A DNA stretch of 23,710 nt from an uncultured Porphyromonadaceae bacterium (GTDB lineage: Bacteria > Bacteroidota > Bacteroidia > Bacteroidales > Muribaculaceae), in NCBI GenBank assembly GCA_900550645.1, contig URTA01000039.1:1-23710 (forward strand), in the 5' to 3' direction. Positions 8,592 through 16,976 of this stretch are shown here, in pieces. Under the pieces are notes generated by a model that was not told the origin of the DNA, ran no database searches, and saw only the letters and a program-made list of their open reading frames with translations. A program made the translations under genes and the position numbers. How positions within the stretch are numbered: position 1 is the first letter of the stretch; each line of letters begins with the position of its first letter.

Positions 8592-11500
8592 ATGGCTTTT
8601 AGAAGAGACAACAAGATTAAAAGCAACTTCACGAAGATCACCATCGGACTGGCATCGCCCGAGGAGATAAAAGAGAAGTCGTCGGGCGAAGTGCTGAAGC
8701 CCGAGACTATCAATTATCGCACATACAAGCCCGAACGCGATGGCCTGTTCTGTGAGAAGATCTTCGGTCCCGTCAAGGACTACGAGTGCCACTGCGGAAA
8801 ATACAAGCGCATACGCTACAAGGGTATCGTCTGCGACCATTGCGGTGTCGAAGTGACGGAGAAGAAAGTGCGCCGCGAGAGGATGGGTCATATCGAACTG
8901 GTCGTCCCGGTGGCTCATATATGGTACTTCCGTTCGCTCCCTAACAAGATAGGCTACCTGCTCGGCCTCCCGTCCAAGAAGCTCGACGCAGTGATCTATT
9001 ACGAGCGATATATAGTCATCCAGCCCGGTATCGTCAATGAAATGCCGGAGTTGCTGAGAGATATAAAGAAGGACAAGGACAGCAAGGAGAAGAGCGACGA
9101 CAAGCTCGAGCGTCTCGATCTGCTGAGCGAAGAGGAATACATGACCATCATGGACAGCATTCCCGAGGACAACGAGGATCTGCCTGATGATGACCCCAAC
9201 AAGTTCATCTGCAAGATGGGCGCGGAGGCTATCTATGACCTCCTGTGCGACCTTGACCTGCGTCGCCTCGCTGCAGAACTGCGTGACCGCGCAAACAAGG
9301 ACGGCTCGCAGCAGCGCAAGACCGAGGCTCTTAAGCGTCTGCAGGTGGTCAACTCGTTCCTCAATTCGGCAGACCGCAACCGTCCAGAGTGGATGATACT
9401 TAAGGCCGTGCCGGTCATTCCGCCGGAGCTGCGTCCGCTCGTGCCGCTCGACGGCGGCCGTTTCGCCACATCCGACCTCAATGACCTGTACCGTCGCGTC
9501 ATCATACGCAACAACCGTCTGAAACGGCTCATCGAGATACAGGCTCCCGAGGTCATCTTGCGCAACGAGAAGCGTCTGCTTCAGGAGGCTGTTGACTCGC
9601 TGCTCGACAACTCCCGCAAGTCGTCTGCTGTTAAGTCTGATGTTAACCGTCCGCTGAAGTCACTCTCTGACAGCCTCAAGGGCAAGCAGGGCCGTTTCCG
9701 CCAGAACTTGCTCGGCAAGCGTGTCGATTATTCTGCGCGTTCTGTCATCGTCGTGGGCCCGGAGCTGAAGATGCACGAGTGCGGCATCCCGAAGCTCATG
9801 GCTGCGGAGCTGTACAAGCCGTTCATCATACGCCGCCTTATAGACCGCGGCATCGTAAAGACTGTCAAGAGCGCGAAGAAGCTCGTTGACCGCAAGACAC
9901 CGGAAGTCTGGGATATCCTCGAATATGTGATGAAGGGTCATCCTGTGCTGCTCAACCGTGCCCCGACACTTCACCGTCTCGGTATACAGGCGTTCCAGCC
10001 CAAAATGATCGAGGGCAAGGCTATCCAGCTCCACCCGCTTGCTTGTACGGCGTTCAATGCTGACTTTGACGGCGACCAGATGGCTGTCCACCTCCCTCTC
10101 GGCAACGAGGCTGTGCTTGAGGCGCAGCTGCTGATGCTCGGCGCTCACAACATCCTCAACCCCGCCAACGGCGCACCGATCACTGTGCCGTCGCAGGACA
10201 TGGTACTCGGTCTGTACTATATCACCAAGCTGCGCAAAGGCGACAAGGGTGAGGGCTGCAAGTTCTACAGCCCGGAAGAGGCAGAAATAGCATACAACGA
10301 AGGCCGTGTGACACTGCACGCTCCCGTGTCTATCCGTGTGGAGGACCTCGATGAGAACGGCAACCGTGTCACTGTCCTGAAAGAGAATACTTCCGTGGGT
10401 CGCGTGCTGTTCAACCAGTTTGTGCCTAAGGAGATAGGATATGTCAATGAAATCATATCCAAGAAGTCGCTGCGTACTATCATCGGCAAGGTCATCAAGG
10501 CCTGCGGTGTGACACGCTCGGCACAGTTCCTGGACGATATCAAGAACCTCGGTTACAAGATGGCGTTCCGTGGCGGCCTGTCGTTCAACCTCGGTGACGT
10601 TATTATCCCCGAGGAGAAGGAGCGGTATGTCAACGAGGGATACCAGCAGGTAGAAGAGGTGATGGCAAACTATCAGATGGGTCTTATCACTGGTACGGAG
10701 CGTTACAACCAGGTGATCGATATATGGACTCACGTCAACACTCGACTGGCAAACACGCTGATGAAGCAGATGGAGGAAGACCAGCAGGGCTTCAACTCTG
10801 TATACATGATGCTTGACTCCGGCGCCCGTGGTTCCAAAGACCAGATCCGTCAGCTGTCCGGCATGCGTGGCCTTATGGCGAAGCCGCAGAAGAGCGGCGC
10901 AGAGGGCGGCCAGATCATCGAGAACCCGATTCTTGCGAACTTCAAGGAGGGCCTGTCAGTGCTTGAGTACTTCATCTCTACGCACGGTGCCCGTAAGGGT
11001 CTTGCCGACACCGCGTTGAAGACTGCTGACGCCGGATACCTGACACGCCGTCTTGTGGACGTGGCGCATGACGTCATCATTACCGAGGAGGACTGCGGCA
11101 CACTGCGCGGACTTGTATGCCGCGAGGTCAAGAACAACGAGGAGGTTGTCGCCACACTCAGCGAGCGCATCCTCGGCCGTGTGTCCGTTCATGACATTAT
11201 TGATCCGTATACCAATGAGCTTATCGTGTCGTCGGGCGAGGAAATCACTGAGGCTATTGCTGACCGTATCGAGAAATCGGCTATCGAGTCTGTCGAGATA
11301 CGCTCGGTGCTGACTTGCGAGGCCAAGAAGGGCGTCTGCGCCAAGTGCTACGGACGCAACCTCTCCAACCATCGCATGGTGCAGAAGGGCGAGGCTGTCG
11401 GCGTGATTGCCGCACAGAGTATCGGCGAGCCGGGTACACAGCTTACCCTGCGTACATTCCACGTCGGTGGTGTCGCCGGTAACGTTGCTGCTGTCAAGGA

Positions 11501-12944
11501 CGTGACTTCCCGCTATGACGGTGTCCTCGAGATCGAGGAGCTCCGTACTGTCAAGGATTCCGAGGGCGCAGACATTGTTGTAGGCCGTATGGCTGAAATG
11601 CGCATCATCGAGCCTAAGTCGAAGATTGTGCTGACCAACGCCAACATCCCGTACGGCTCGAAGCTCTTCTTCAAGGACGGCGATACTGTCAAGGTGGGAG
11701 ACATGATTTGCGAATGGGACCCGTTCAATGCGGTTATCGTGTCGGAGGAGAGCGGTACTGTACGCTTCGAGAATGTCGAGGAAGGCGTGACATACCGTGT
11801 CGAGGCCGACGACGCTACCGGCCTGCGTGAGAAGATTATCATCGAGGCAAAAGATCGTACGAAAGTGCCGACAGCGCAGCTTGTCGAGGAAAGCACTGGC
11901 AAGGTCTTGCGTACATATACTCTCCCTGTGGGAGCGCACCTGCTTATCGACGAGGGCGCGCAAATCACCCCGGGCGAGGTGTTCGTGAAAATACCGCGTG
12001 CCACTGGTAGTGCCGGTGACATCACCGGTGGTCTGCCTCGTGTGACCGAGCTGTTCGAGGCTCGCAATCCGTCTAACCCCGCTGTAGTCAGCGAAATCGA
12101 TGGCGAGGTGACTTTCGGCAAAATCAAGCGAGGCAACCGCGAAATCACAGTCACTCCGAAGGTGGGCGAACCCAAGAAATACCTCGTTCCGCTGGCCAAG
12201 CAGCTCCTCGTGCAGGAGAACGACTATGTGCGTGCCGGCACGCCGCTTTCCGACGGCGCTGTCACTCTTGCTGACATCCTCAGCATCAAGGGCCCGACGG
12301 CTGTTCAGGAGTATATCGTCAACGAGGTTCAGGACGTTTACCGTATGCAGGGTGTGAAGATCAATGACAAGCACTTTGAGGTTATCGTCCGCCAGATGAT
12401 GCGCAAGGTCAACATCATCGATCCGGGAGACACCCGCTTCCTGGAGCAGCAGATAGTGGACAAGCGCGATTTCATGGACGAGAACGACAACATCTGGGGC
12501 AAGAAGGTCATCACAGATGCCGGCGACAGCCAGAACTACCTGGCCGGTCAGATTATCACGGTGCGCAAGCTGCGTGACGAGAACTCGTCGCTGAAGCGCC
12601 ATGACCTGCGTACCATGGTGGTGCGTGACGCGATGCCCGCGACTTCTGCGCAGATACTTCAGGGTATAACCCGTGCCGCATTGCAGACTTCGAGCTTCAT
12701 GTCGGCCGCTTCGTTCCAGGAAACCACCAAGGTGCTCAACGAGGCTGCTATCAACGGCAAGACAGACACCCTCGAGGGCATGAAGGAGAACGTGATATGC
12801 GGACACCTCATACCCGCTGGTACCGGTCTGCGTGAGTATGACAAGCTCTTCGTGGCAAACCTGAGCGAATACGAGGCTCTGGTGAGCGATGAGGAGAAGG
12901 AAAATGAGACAGAAACAGCGGATGCCGCTGTGGAAATGAAATGA
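8592..12944 (+). CDS. rpoC: DNA-directed RNA polymerase subunit beta'
   Basis: This is the largest catalytic subunit of RNA polymerase. The 1450-aa length fits Bacteroidetes. The first zinc site is C66, C68, C81 and C84. The catalytic Mg-binding motif NADFDGDQMAVH starts at residue 489, with D491, D493 and D495. The second zinc site is C835, C909, C916 and C919. The C-terminus has an acidic tail (EEKENETETADAAVEMK). The start is the ATG at 8592, just after an A-rich stretch without a Shine-Dalgarno sequence. It is the last gene of the block; two hairpins follow. Confidence 0.98.
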   Translation: MAFRRDNKIKSNFTKITIGLASPEEIKEKSSGEVLKPETINYRTYKPERDGLFCEKIFGPVKDYECHCGKYKRIRYKGIVCDHCGVEVTEKKVRRERMGHIELVVPVAHIWYFRSLPNKIGYLLGLPSKKLDAVIYYERYIVIQPGIVNEMPELLRDIKKDKDSKEKSDDKLERLDLLSEEEYMTIMDSIPEDNEDLPDDDPNKFICKMGAEAIYDLLCDLDLRRLAAELRDRANKDGSQQRKTEALKRLQVVNSFLNSADRNRPEWMILKAVPVIPPELRPLVPLDGGRFATSDLNDLYRRVIIRNNRLKRLIEIQAPEVILRNEKRLLQEAVDSLLDNSRKSSAVKSDVNRPLKSLSDSLKGKQGRFRQNLLGKRVDYSARSVIVVGPELKMHECGIPKLMAAELYKPFIIRRLIDRGIVKTVKSAKKLVDRKTPEVWDILEYVMKGHPVLLNRAPTLHRLGIQAFQPKMIEGKAIQLHPLACTAFNADFDGDQMAVHLPLGNEAVLEAQLLMLGAHNILNPANGAPITVPSQDMVLGLYYITKLRKGDKGEGCKFYSPEEAEIAYNEGRVTLHAPVSIRVEDLDENGNRVTVLKENTSVGRVLFNQFVPKEIGYVNEIISKKSLRTIIGKVIKACGVTRSAQFLDDIKNLGYKMAFRGGLSFNLGDVIIPEEKERYVNEGYQQVEEVMANYQMGLITGTERYNQVIDIWTHVNTRLANTLMKQMEEDQQGFNSVYMMLDSGARGSKDQIRQLSGMRGLMAKPQKSGAEGGQIIENPILANFKEGLSVLEYFISTHGARKGLADTALKTADAGYLTRRLVDVAHDVIITEEDCGTLRGLVCREVKNNEEVVATLSERILGRVSVHDIIDPYTNELIVSSGEEITEAIADRIEKSAIESVEIRSVLTCEAKKGVCAKCYGRNLSNHRMVQKGEAVGVIAAQSIGEPGTQLTLRTFHVGGVAGNVAAVKDVTSRYDGVLEIEELRTVKDSEGADIVVGRMAEMRIIEPKSKIVLTNANIPYGSKLFFKDGDTVKVGDMICEWDPFNAVIVSEESGTVRFENVEEGVTYRVEADDATGLREKIIIEAKDRTKVPTAQLVEESTGKVLRTYTLPVGAHLLIDEGAQITPGEVFVKIPRATGSAGDITGGLPRVTELFEARNPSNPAVVSEIDGEVTFGKIKRGNREITVTPKVGEPKKYLVPLAKQLLVQENDYVRAGTPLSDGAVTLADILSIKGPTAVQEYIVNEVQDVYRMQGVKINDKHFEVIVRQMMRKVNIIDPGDTRFLEQQIVDKRDFMDENDNIWGKKVITDAGDSQNYLAGQIITVRKLRDENSSLKRHDLRTMVVRDAMPATSAQILQGITRAALQTSSFMSAASFQETTKVLNEAAINGKTDTLEGMKENVICGHLIPAGTGLREYDKLFVANLSEYEALVSDEEKENETETADAAVEMK

Positions 12945-12950
12945 GAACTG

Positions 12951-12977
12951 CGCCGGTTCGCCTCTGGTGAGCCGGCG
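12951..12977 (+). terminator. Hairpin after rpoC
   Basis: CGCCGGTTCGCC (12951-12962) pairs with GGTGAGCCGGCG (12966-12977) as a 12-bp stem with two G-U pairs and a TCT loop. It starts 6 nt after the rpoC stop codon. There is no T-run, so it may protect the mRNA 3' end or weaken read-through rather than act as a classical terminator. Confidence 0.5.
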
Positions 12978-13019
12978 ACATATACGAATTTAGACAGCCA
13001 TAAGGGTTTAAATGATTTC

Positions 13020-13056
13020 GGAGGAGATGCGGCATCGTGTCTCCTCCATTTTATCC
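13020..13056 (+). terminator. Probable terminator of the rpoBC operon
   Basis: GGAGGAGA (13020-13027) pairs with TCTCCTCC (13040-13047), and further internal pairing in the loop (GATGC/GCATC) is possible. The stem is followed by ATTTTAT, a short T-rich tract. It ends just before the start of the M48 protease gene, so it either ends the rpoBC transcript or limits read-through into that gene. Confidence 0.55.
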
Positions 13057-13060
13057 AAGA

Positions 13061-13870
13061 ATGACTATGGGAATGAGTAGAAGAGTATATGTTGCTGCAA
13101 TGCTGCTGTCGTGCCTGTTGCCGCTCTGTTCGTGCGTGATGCGCGACGGCCGCGTGTCGCGGCTGTTCTCGGCAGCCGGCAAGGCTGCAACGGCAGTGAC
13201 TCTCGACGATGAGGACGTGGCGGAATATGCTCGCGAGTACATGGAATACCTCGACGGCACGAATGATGTGCTGCCCGAGGATAGCCCGTATTCCGAGCGG
13301 CTGGCTGCATTGACCGCCGATTTGCATGAGGTGGACGGCATCAGGCTGAACTTCAAGGTCTACCACGATGACGACCTGAACGCATTTGCGTGTGCCGACG
13401 GCAGTGTGCGTGTGTTGACGGGGCTTATGGATGCCATGACTGACGGCGAGTTGCTCAGTGTGATAGGACATGAACTGGGGCATCTGGCACACAAGGACTC
13501 CAAGGAAACATTCAAGAAAGCGTTGATTGCGTCGGCTGTGCGTGACGGCATCGGCGCGGCCGGCGGATTGCTGTCGCAGATGTCCGATTCTGCGCTTGCG
13601 GATTTGAGCGAGGCTCTCGTGGCGGCGAAACATTCGCGTAGCCAGGAGCTGGCGGCAGACGACTTCGCATACGGTTTTCTGAAGTCAAACGGCTGGAATC
13701 CATGGGAAATGGTGAAGGCTTTTGAGAAGATACGCGACATGTCTGACGATGAGCGGGAAGCGTCGAGCCTCGAGCGTCTGTATGCGTCGCATCCTGACAT
13801 TTCCGAGCGCATCTCGCGCATTGAGCAGCGTTGTTGCCGCGACGGCTACAAGCGTTCAGGCGAAAGCTGA
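13061..13870 (+). CDS. M48 family zinc metalloprotease, probable lipoprotein
   Basis: This is probably a lipid-anchored envelope peptidase of the LoiP/YggG-like M48 group. From the ATG at 13061 it has 269 aa, with a short hydrophobic N-terminus and a lipobox-like LCSC ending at C25. The zinc motif HELGH is at residues 137-141, the likely third ligand E196 lies in SRSQELAADDFA, and HPD is at 244-246. An ORF start at GTG 13037 lies inside a terminator-like hairpin and is rejected; ATG 13073 is an equally possible start. M48 proteins of this type degrade misfolded envelope proteins, but the substrate here is unknown. No consensus promoter was found; the gene may use read-through from rpoC. Confidence 0.88.
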   Translation: MTMGMSRRVYVAAMLLSCLLPLCSCVMRDGRVSRLFSAAGKAATAVTLDDEDVAEYAREYMEYLDGTNDVLPEDSPYSERLAALTADLHEVDGIRLNFKVYHDDDLNAFACADGSVRVLTGLMDAMTDGELLSVIGHELGHLAHKDSKETFKKALIASAVRDGIGAAGGLLSQMSDSALADLSEALVAAKHSRSQELAADDFAYGFLKSNGWNPWEMVKAFEKIRDMSDDEREASSLERLYASHPDISERISRIEQRCCRDGYKRSGES

Positions 13871-13910
13871 CGGTAAAAAATGCACTCTGCTCAAAAAAAT
13901 CACGCGGCAG

Positions 13911-13937
13911 TGTCACAAATCGCCCCCGACCGCGTCA
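13911..13937 (+). promoter_or_regulatory. Candidate ECF-type promoter of the sigma factor operon
   Basis: TGTCAC (13911-13916) and CGTCA (13933-13937) are separated by exactly 16 nt. This resembles the -35/N16/-10 layout of many ECF sigma promoters, in which a CGTC-type -10 is common. It lies about 72 nt before the sigma factor start codon. No TAnnTTTG housekeeping element was seen in the same gap. Self-regulation is an inference. Confidence 0.45.
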
Positions 13938-14009
13938 TCATATCAGAAAGGCAGCCATAACGGTAACGACCAATGAGAACACGAGCCGAAATATCCCGGT
14001 CAGAAAGCG

Positions 14010-14507
14010 ATGACAGGAGCTGAGTTTGAGGCACATATCCTTCCGTGTCACCGGAAGATGTATGCAACGGCGATGGTCATCACCGGCGACGGCGACGAGG
14101 CATCCGACCTGGTGCAGGAGGCATTTGCTCGTCTGTGGGAGAAACGCGGCGAGATACCAGACCCGGAGAACCCGGAGGGGTATTGTGTCACAGTGGTAAA
14201 GCGTATGTGCATAGACCGTCTGCGGCGTCGCAAGACCATGCCGCAGGTGCCGATAGAGGATGTTACGCCCTCTGCCGACACCGAGCCGGAGCGGTCGCTG
14301 TATGCGTCAGACGAGCTGAAACACCTGACAGCTCTCATGGACAGGCTCCCGGTCTCGCAGCGCGAAGTGCTGCACCTGAGCGCGGTCGCTGGCATGGACA
14401 ATGCTGAAATCGAGAAGGCTACCGGACTTAGCAGTGTCAACGTGCGGGCTCTCCTGTCGAGGGGCCGCCGCCAACTGAAAAAACTATTTGAAAAGGAAAA
14501 CAGATGA
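14010..14507 (+). CDS. ECF-type RNA polymerase sigma factor
   Basis: This cytoplasmic sigma-70 family factor directs RNA polymerase to a stress or envelope regulon. The 165 aa contain region 2 with DLVQEAFARLWEKR (about residues 33-46) and the CIDRLRRRK end of region 2 (about 67-75). A region 4 helix-turn-helix at about residues 115-157 includes LPVSQREVLHLSAVAGMDNAEIEKATGLS. Regions 1.1 and 3 are absent, as expected for ECF factors. The stop codon overlaps the next start by ATGA, which points to coupled translation with the anti-sigma gene. Confidence 0.95.
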   Translation: MTGAEFEAHILPCHRKMYATAMVITGDGDEASDLVQEAFARLWEKRGEIPDPENPEGYCVTVVKRMCIDRLRRRKTMPQVPIEDVTPSADTEPERSLYASDELKHLTALMDRLPVSQREVLHLSAVAGMDNAEIEKATGLSSVNVRALLSRGRRQLKKLFEKENR

Positions 14508-15298
14508 ACCGCATCGAGATGGAAAAAAAAATACGCGAGCTGTTGTCCCTCTATTACGAGGGGGCAGCGACACCCGCAGAGGTGCACCGGCTGCGCATCG
14601 GTCTCGAAAGGCTTGAGCCGCTCCCCGATGACCTTGCGCTCGAACTGGAGCTGCTGCGCATGGTTGACGATGCCGCGCCGCTTGCAACGGCGGCGGTGGA
14701 TGTCCCTGACGGCCTCGAGAAGAAGCTGCGCCTTGACATACATCGCCGCGCAGCTGCACACCGCCGTCGCACCTGGCTGCGCTGGTCGGGCATAGGCGTT
14801 GCCGCCGCCATGACCGCAGTGCTGATGCTCAACGTGTTCGGCGGATATGACGACGGAGTGAACCTCTCGCAGCCGCAGCAGACAGCCATGTCGCAGCAGG
14901 ATACAGCAGCCCTGCAGCTGGCCGATGCCGGCGGTGAGGACACAGCCAGTGAGGCAGGGGCAGAGAGCGGTGCAGAGGCTCCGGTCACTGTGAATGGAAC
15001 GACATTCCACAATGTGGTCAAGGCCTCGTCGCTCAAGTCGTCCAACACCAAACTGGCAAACGCCGGCAAGACGGCGCACGCCTCGTCAACGCCGACCAAG
15101 CAAGAGTGCGAAAAGCTGGCGGCTGCCATGAGCCAAGTGCGTGGCATGGGCGAGGACATGCACGCAGCACTGTCCGCTGCCATTTGCGAGCCGGTGGGCG
15201 ATGTGGCAGTCAGCCTCGGCGATGTCCGGGCGCATACGGTCGCCGCCTCACAGTATGACAACAACGACAATTCATCAACGACAATATTATTACCATGA
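14504..15298 (+). CDS. Probable one-TM anti-sigma factor
   Basis: This probably holds the preceding sigma factor at the membrane. The N-terminal cytoplasmic part (residues 1-92) includes LLSLYYEGAATPAEVHRL, like the short helix motif at the start of many Bacteroidetes anti-sigma proteins. One transmembrane helix lies at about residues 94-113, followed by a periplasmic Ala/Gln/Ser-rich tail to residue 264. No HxxxCxxC zinc motif of the ZAS type is present. Function is assigned mainly from position: it overlaps the sigma gene by 4 nt and the DUF4252 gene by 4 nt. The periplasmic part resembles nothing I can name. Confidence 0.75.
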   Translation: MNRIEMEKKIRELLSLYYEGAATPAEVHRLRIGLERLEPLPDDLALELELLRMVDDAAPLATAAVDVPDGLEKKLRLDIHRRAAAHRRRTWLRWSGIGVAAAMTAVLMLNVFGGYDDGVNLSQPQQTAMSQQDTAALQLADAGGEDTASEAGAESGAEAPVTVNGTTFHNVVKASSLKSSNTKLANAGKTAHASSTPTKQECEKLAAAMSQVRGMGEDMHAALSAAICEPVGDVAVSLGDVRAHTVAASQYDNNDNSSTTILLP

Positions 15299-15750
15299 TT
15301 ATGAAACGACTCATAACAGCATTGATGTCCGTAGTACTCACAATAGGGTTGGCTGCGGCGAAGGACAACGACCTGGCACGCATGAAGGAGATGAACCCCT
15401 CTGTCTATATTGAGGCGGGCGCACCGATGCTCAAATCGGGCTTCTACTTGCCAGACCAGAACGTGATATTGCCCAAAGACCTCACGAAACTGCAAATGGT
15501 TGTCCTGAACGACGGGGCATACTGGGAAGAGGGTCGAAAGGTGTTCCGTAAGGCGGCAGAGGGGCTGGATGTGGCTCTTTCTATGACTACCAACCGCGCC
15601 AATATCGTCATCTATGGTAACGCTGACAAAAACTATGTGTACCACAAGGTGGTAGTAGGCATCGGCGGTCGCGGAAGCCTGGTGTACATTTACATGGAGG
15701 GCAACATTACCGGCAGGGATCTGTCAACAATGGCCACGATGTGGCAATGA
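15295..15750 (+). CDS. Secreted DUF4252-like protein
   Basis: The 151-aa protein has a signal peptide (about residues 1-22, ending LAAA before KD), so it probably acts in the periplasm or at the surface. The C-terminal half, including YHKVVVGIGGRGSLVYIYMEGNITGRDLSTM, resembles DUF4252 proteins, which are often found in Bacteroidetes ECF sigma/anti-sigma operons. No biochemical function is known to me. The start at 15295 overlaps the anti-sigma stop (ATGA); ATG 15301 is an alternative. A role as a sensor or effector of the same stress response is inferred from gene order only. Confidence 0.72.
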   Translation: MIMKRLITALMSVVLTIGLAAAKDNDLARMKEMNPSVYIEAGAPMLKSGFYLPDQNVILPKDLTKLQMVVLNDGAYWEEGRKVFRKAAEGLDVALSMTTNRANIVIYGNADKNYVYHKVVVGIGGRGSLVYIYMEGNITGRDLSTMATMWQ

Positions 15751-15800
15751 CATCAGTGGCAATGATACAGGCATAGGCTAAGTAGAGATAAACTTCATCA

Positions 15801-15836
15801 GGTTGCCGAGGACAGCAGTCCTTTCGGCAACCTTTT
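15801..15836 (+). terminator. Terminator of the sigma/anti-sigma/DUF4252 operon
   Basis: GGTTGCCGA (15801-15809) pairs with TCGGCAACC (15824-15832). An inner GGAC/GTCC stem with loop AGCA and a small TT bulge extends it. CCTTTTGC gives a T-run directly after the stem. It lies 50 nt past the DUF4252 stop codon. The remaining bases to 15898 hold nothing recognisable. Confidence 0.82.
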
Positions 15837-15898
15837 GCATTTGCTGGCAGCTGGGCTACATCGGCTCGTAATATTTCATGTGGCAGGACGGGCTGCGG

Positions 15899-15930
15899 TT
15901 TGGGCATTTGGCGGAAAATGAGTATATTTG
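15899..15930 (+). promoter_or_regulatory. Bacteroidetes housekeeping promoter for the TlpA-like gene
   Basis: TTTG (15899-15902) and TATATTTG (15923-15930) are separated by 20 nt, matching the Bacteroidetes -33 TTTG / -7 TAnnTTTG consensus exactly. The start codon of the TlpA-like gene lies 34 nt after the -7 element, leaving a short leader. It probably drives both that gene and the acyl-CoA ligase. Confidence 0.8.
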
Positions 15931-15964
15931 CGTGTTGATATGATACATAAAACCGAAATTTGAC

Positions 15965-16966
15965 ATGAAGAAACAGATATTCCGTATAGCGTCTTTGTGC
16001 GCGGCGAGTGTCCTCGCTATTGCTTCCTGCTCGCGTCAGGAGAACCGTTTGACCGTGGAAATGCCCGACGTGGCTGACGGCACGGAGCTGGCTGTAGTGA
16101 CCTACGACGACTCGGTAACGCTGATCAAGGGCGTTTTCGCCGGAGGCAAGGTGTCGCTGGCTGTGCCGGCTGACGCGGAGGTGCTTACGCAGCTTATGGT
16201 GGACGGACGTGTCAAGGCGTTCTACGTAGCCGAGGGCGGCGAGGCGGTGGTGCGTGCCGGCAGCGAGACTGCCACAGGCACTCCTGTCAATGACGCTTTC
16301 TCGCGCATGGTACAGCAGATGGATTCTGTTGACAACCTCGACGACCTGGGACTGTATACCGCTTTCGCGCTCGAGAAGTACAATGAGAACAAGGACAACG
16401 CGCTGGGCCTCTATGCTGTCAACAGCTGGATACGCTTTGCTGACGCTGATGCCATTGACAGCCTGTTGAAGGTCGCGCCGCAGTCCATACGCGACTCCAA
16501 ACGCAAGGACAAGGGGATAAAGTCTGCCGCGCTGCGCAAGCAGACCGCCCTGGGCAGCCGTTATGTCGATTTCGCTGCTGTGCAGCCCGGCGGCAAGACG
16601 GTACGGCTGAGCGAGATGATAACCCCTGGCAAGTATGTGCTTGTCGATTTCTGGGCTTCGTGGTGTCCGTATTGCATCAAGGAGTTGCCGCAGTTGAAGG
16701 AACTGAATGACAAGTACGCCTCACGCGGCTTGCAGCTGATAGGTGTGGCTGTGCGCGACGAGGAGGCTGACACACGCGCCATGGTCGAGAAGAAGCAGAT
16801 ACCCTGGGCGGTGATGTACAACGCCAAGCGCATACCGTATGACATCTACGGCATTGCCGGAATACCGCACCATATCCTCATCTCTCCCGACGGCGTAATC
16901 GTGTCTCGCGGCGAATCTGCCAAACAGCTTGACGCCCGCCTCGAAAAACTTTTGCCAGCCAAGTAA
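15965..16966 (+). CDS. TlpA-like thioredoxin-fold lipoprotein
   Basis: This is probably a periplasm-facing thiol-disulfide oxidoreductase. The 333-aa protein begins with a lipoprotein signal (lipobox IASC, C22). The middle part (about residues 28-195) is like the DUF4369-type N-terminal region common in Bacteroidetes thioredoxin proteins. The C-terminal redoxin domain has DFWASWCPYC with the CPYC active site at residues 234-237 and a likely cis-proline P301 in GIPHH. Residues 223-333 cover the whole fold. Its partner is unknown; the acyl-CoA ligase starts 10 nt downstream. Confidence 0.92.
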   Translation: MKKQIFRIASLCAASVLAIASCSRQENRLTVEMPDVADGTELAVVTYDDSVTLIKGVFAGGKVSLAVPADAEVLTQLMVDGRVKAFYVAEGGEAVVRAGSETATGTPVNDAFSRMVQQMDSVDNLDDLGLYTAFALEKYNENKDNALGLYAVNSWIRFADADAIDSLLKVAPQSIRDSKRKDKGIKSAALRKQTALGSRYVDFAAVQPGGKTVRLSEMITPGKYVLVDFWASWCPYCIKELPQLKELNDKYASRGLQLIGVAVRDEEADTRAMVEKKQIPWAVMYNAKRIPYDIYGIAGIPHHILISPDGVIVSRGESAKQLDARLEKLLPAK

Positions 16967-16976
16967 TACATGCATT

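Noticed and set aside
10956..12806. Long open frame of 616 codons on the minus strand inside rpoC
   Set aside because: Same reason: antisense shadow of rpoC codon bias, no domain, no own signals.
13037..13060. GTG start for the M48 protease
   Set aside because: It lies in the 3' arm of a terminator-like hairpin and would put extra residues before the lipoprotein signal.
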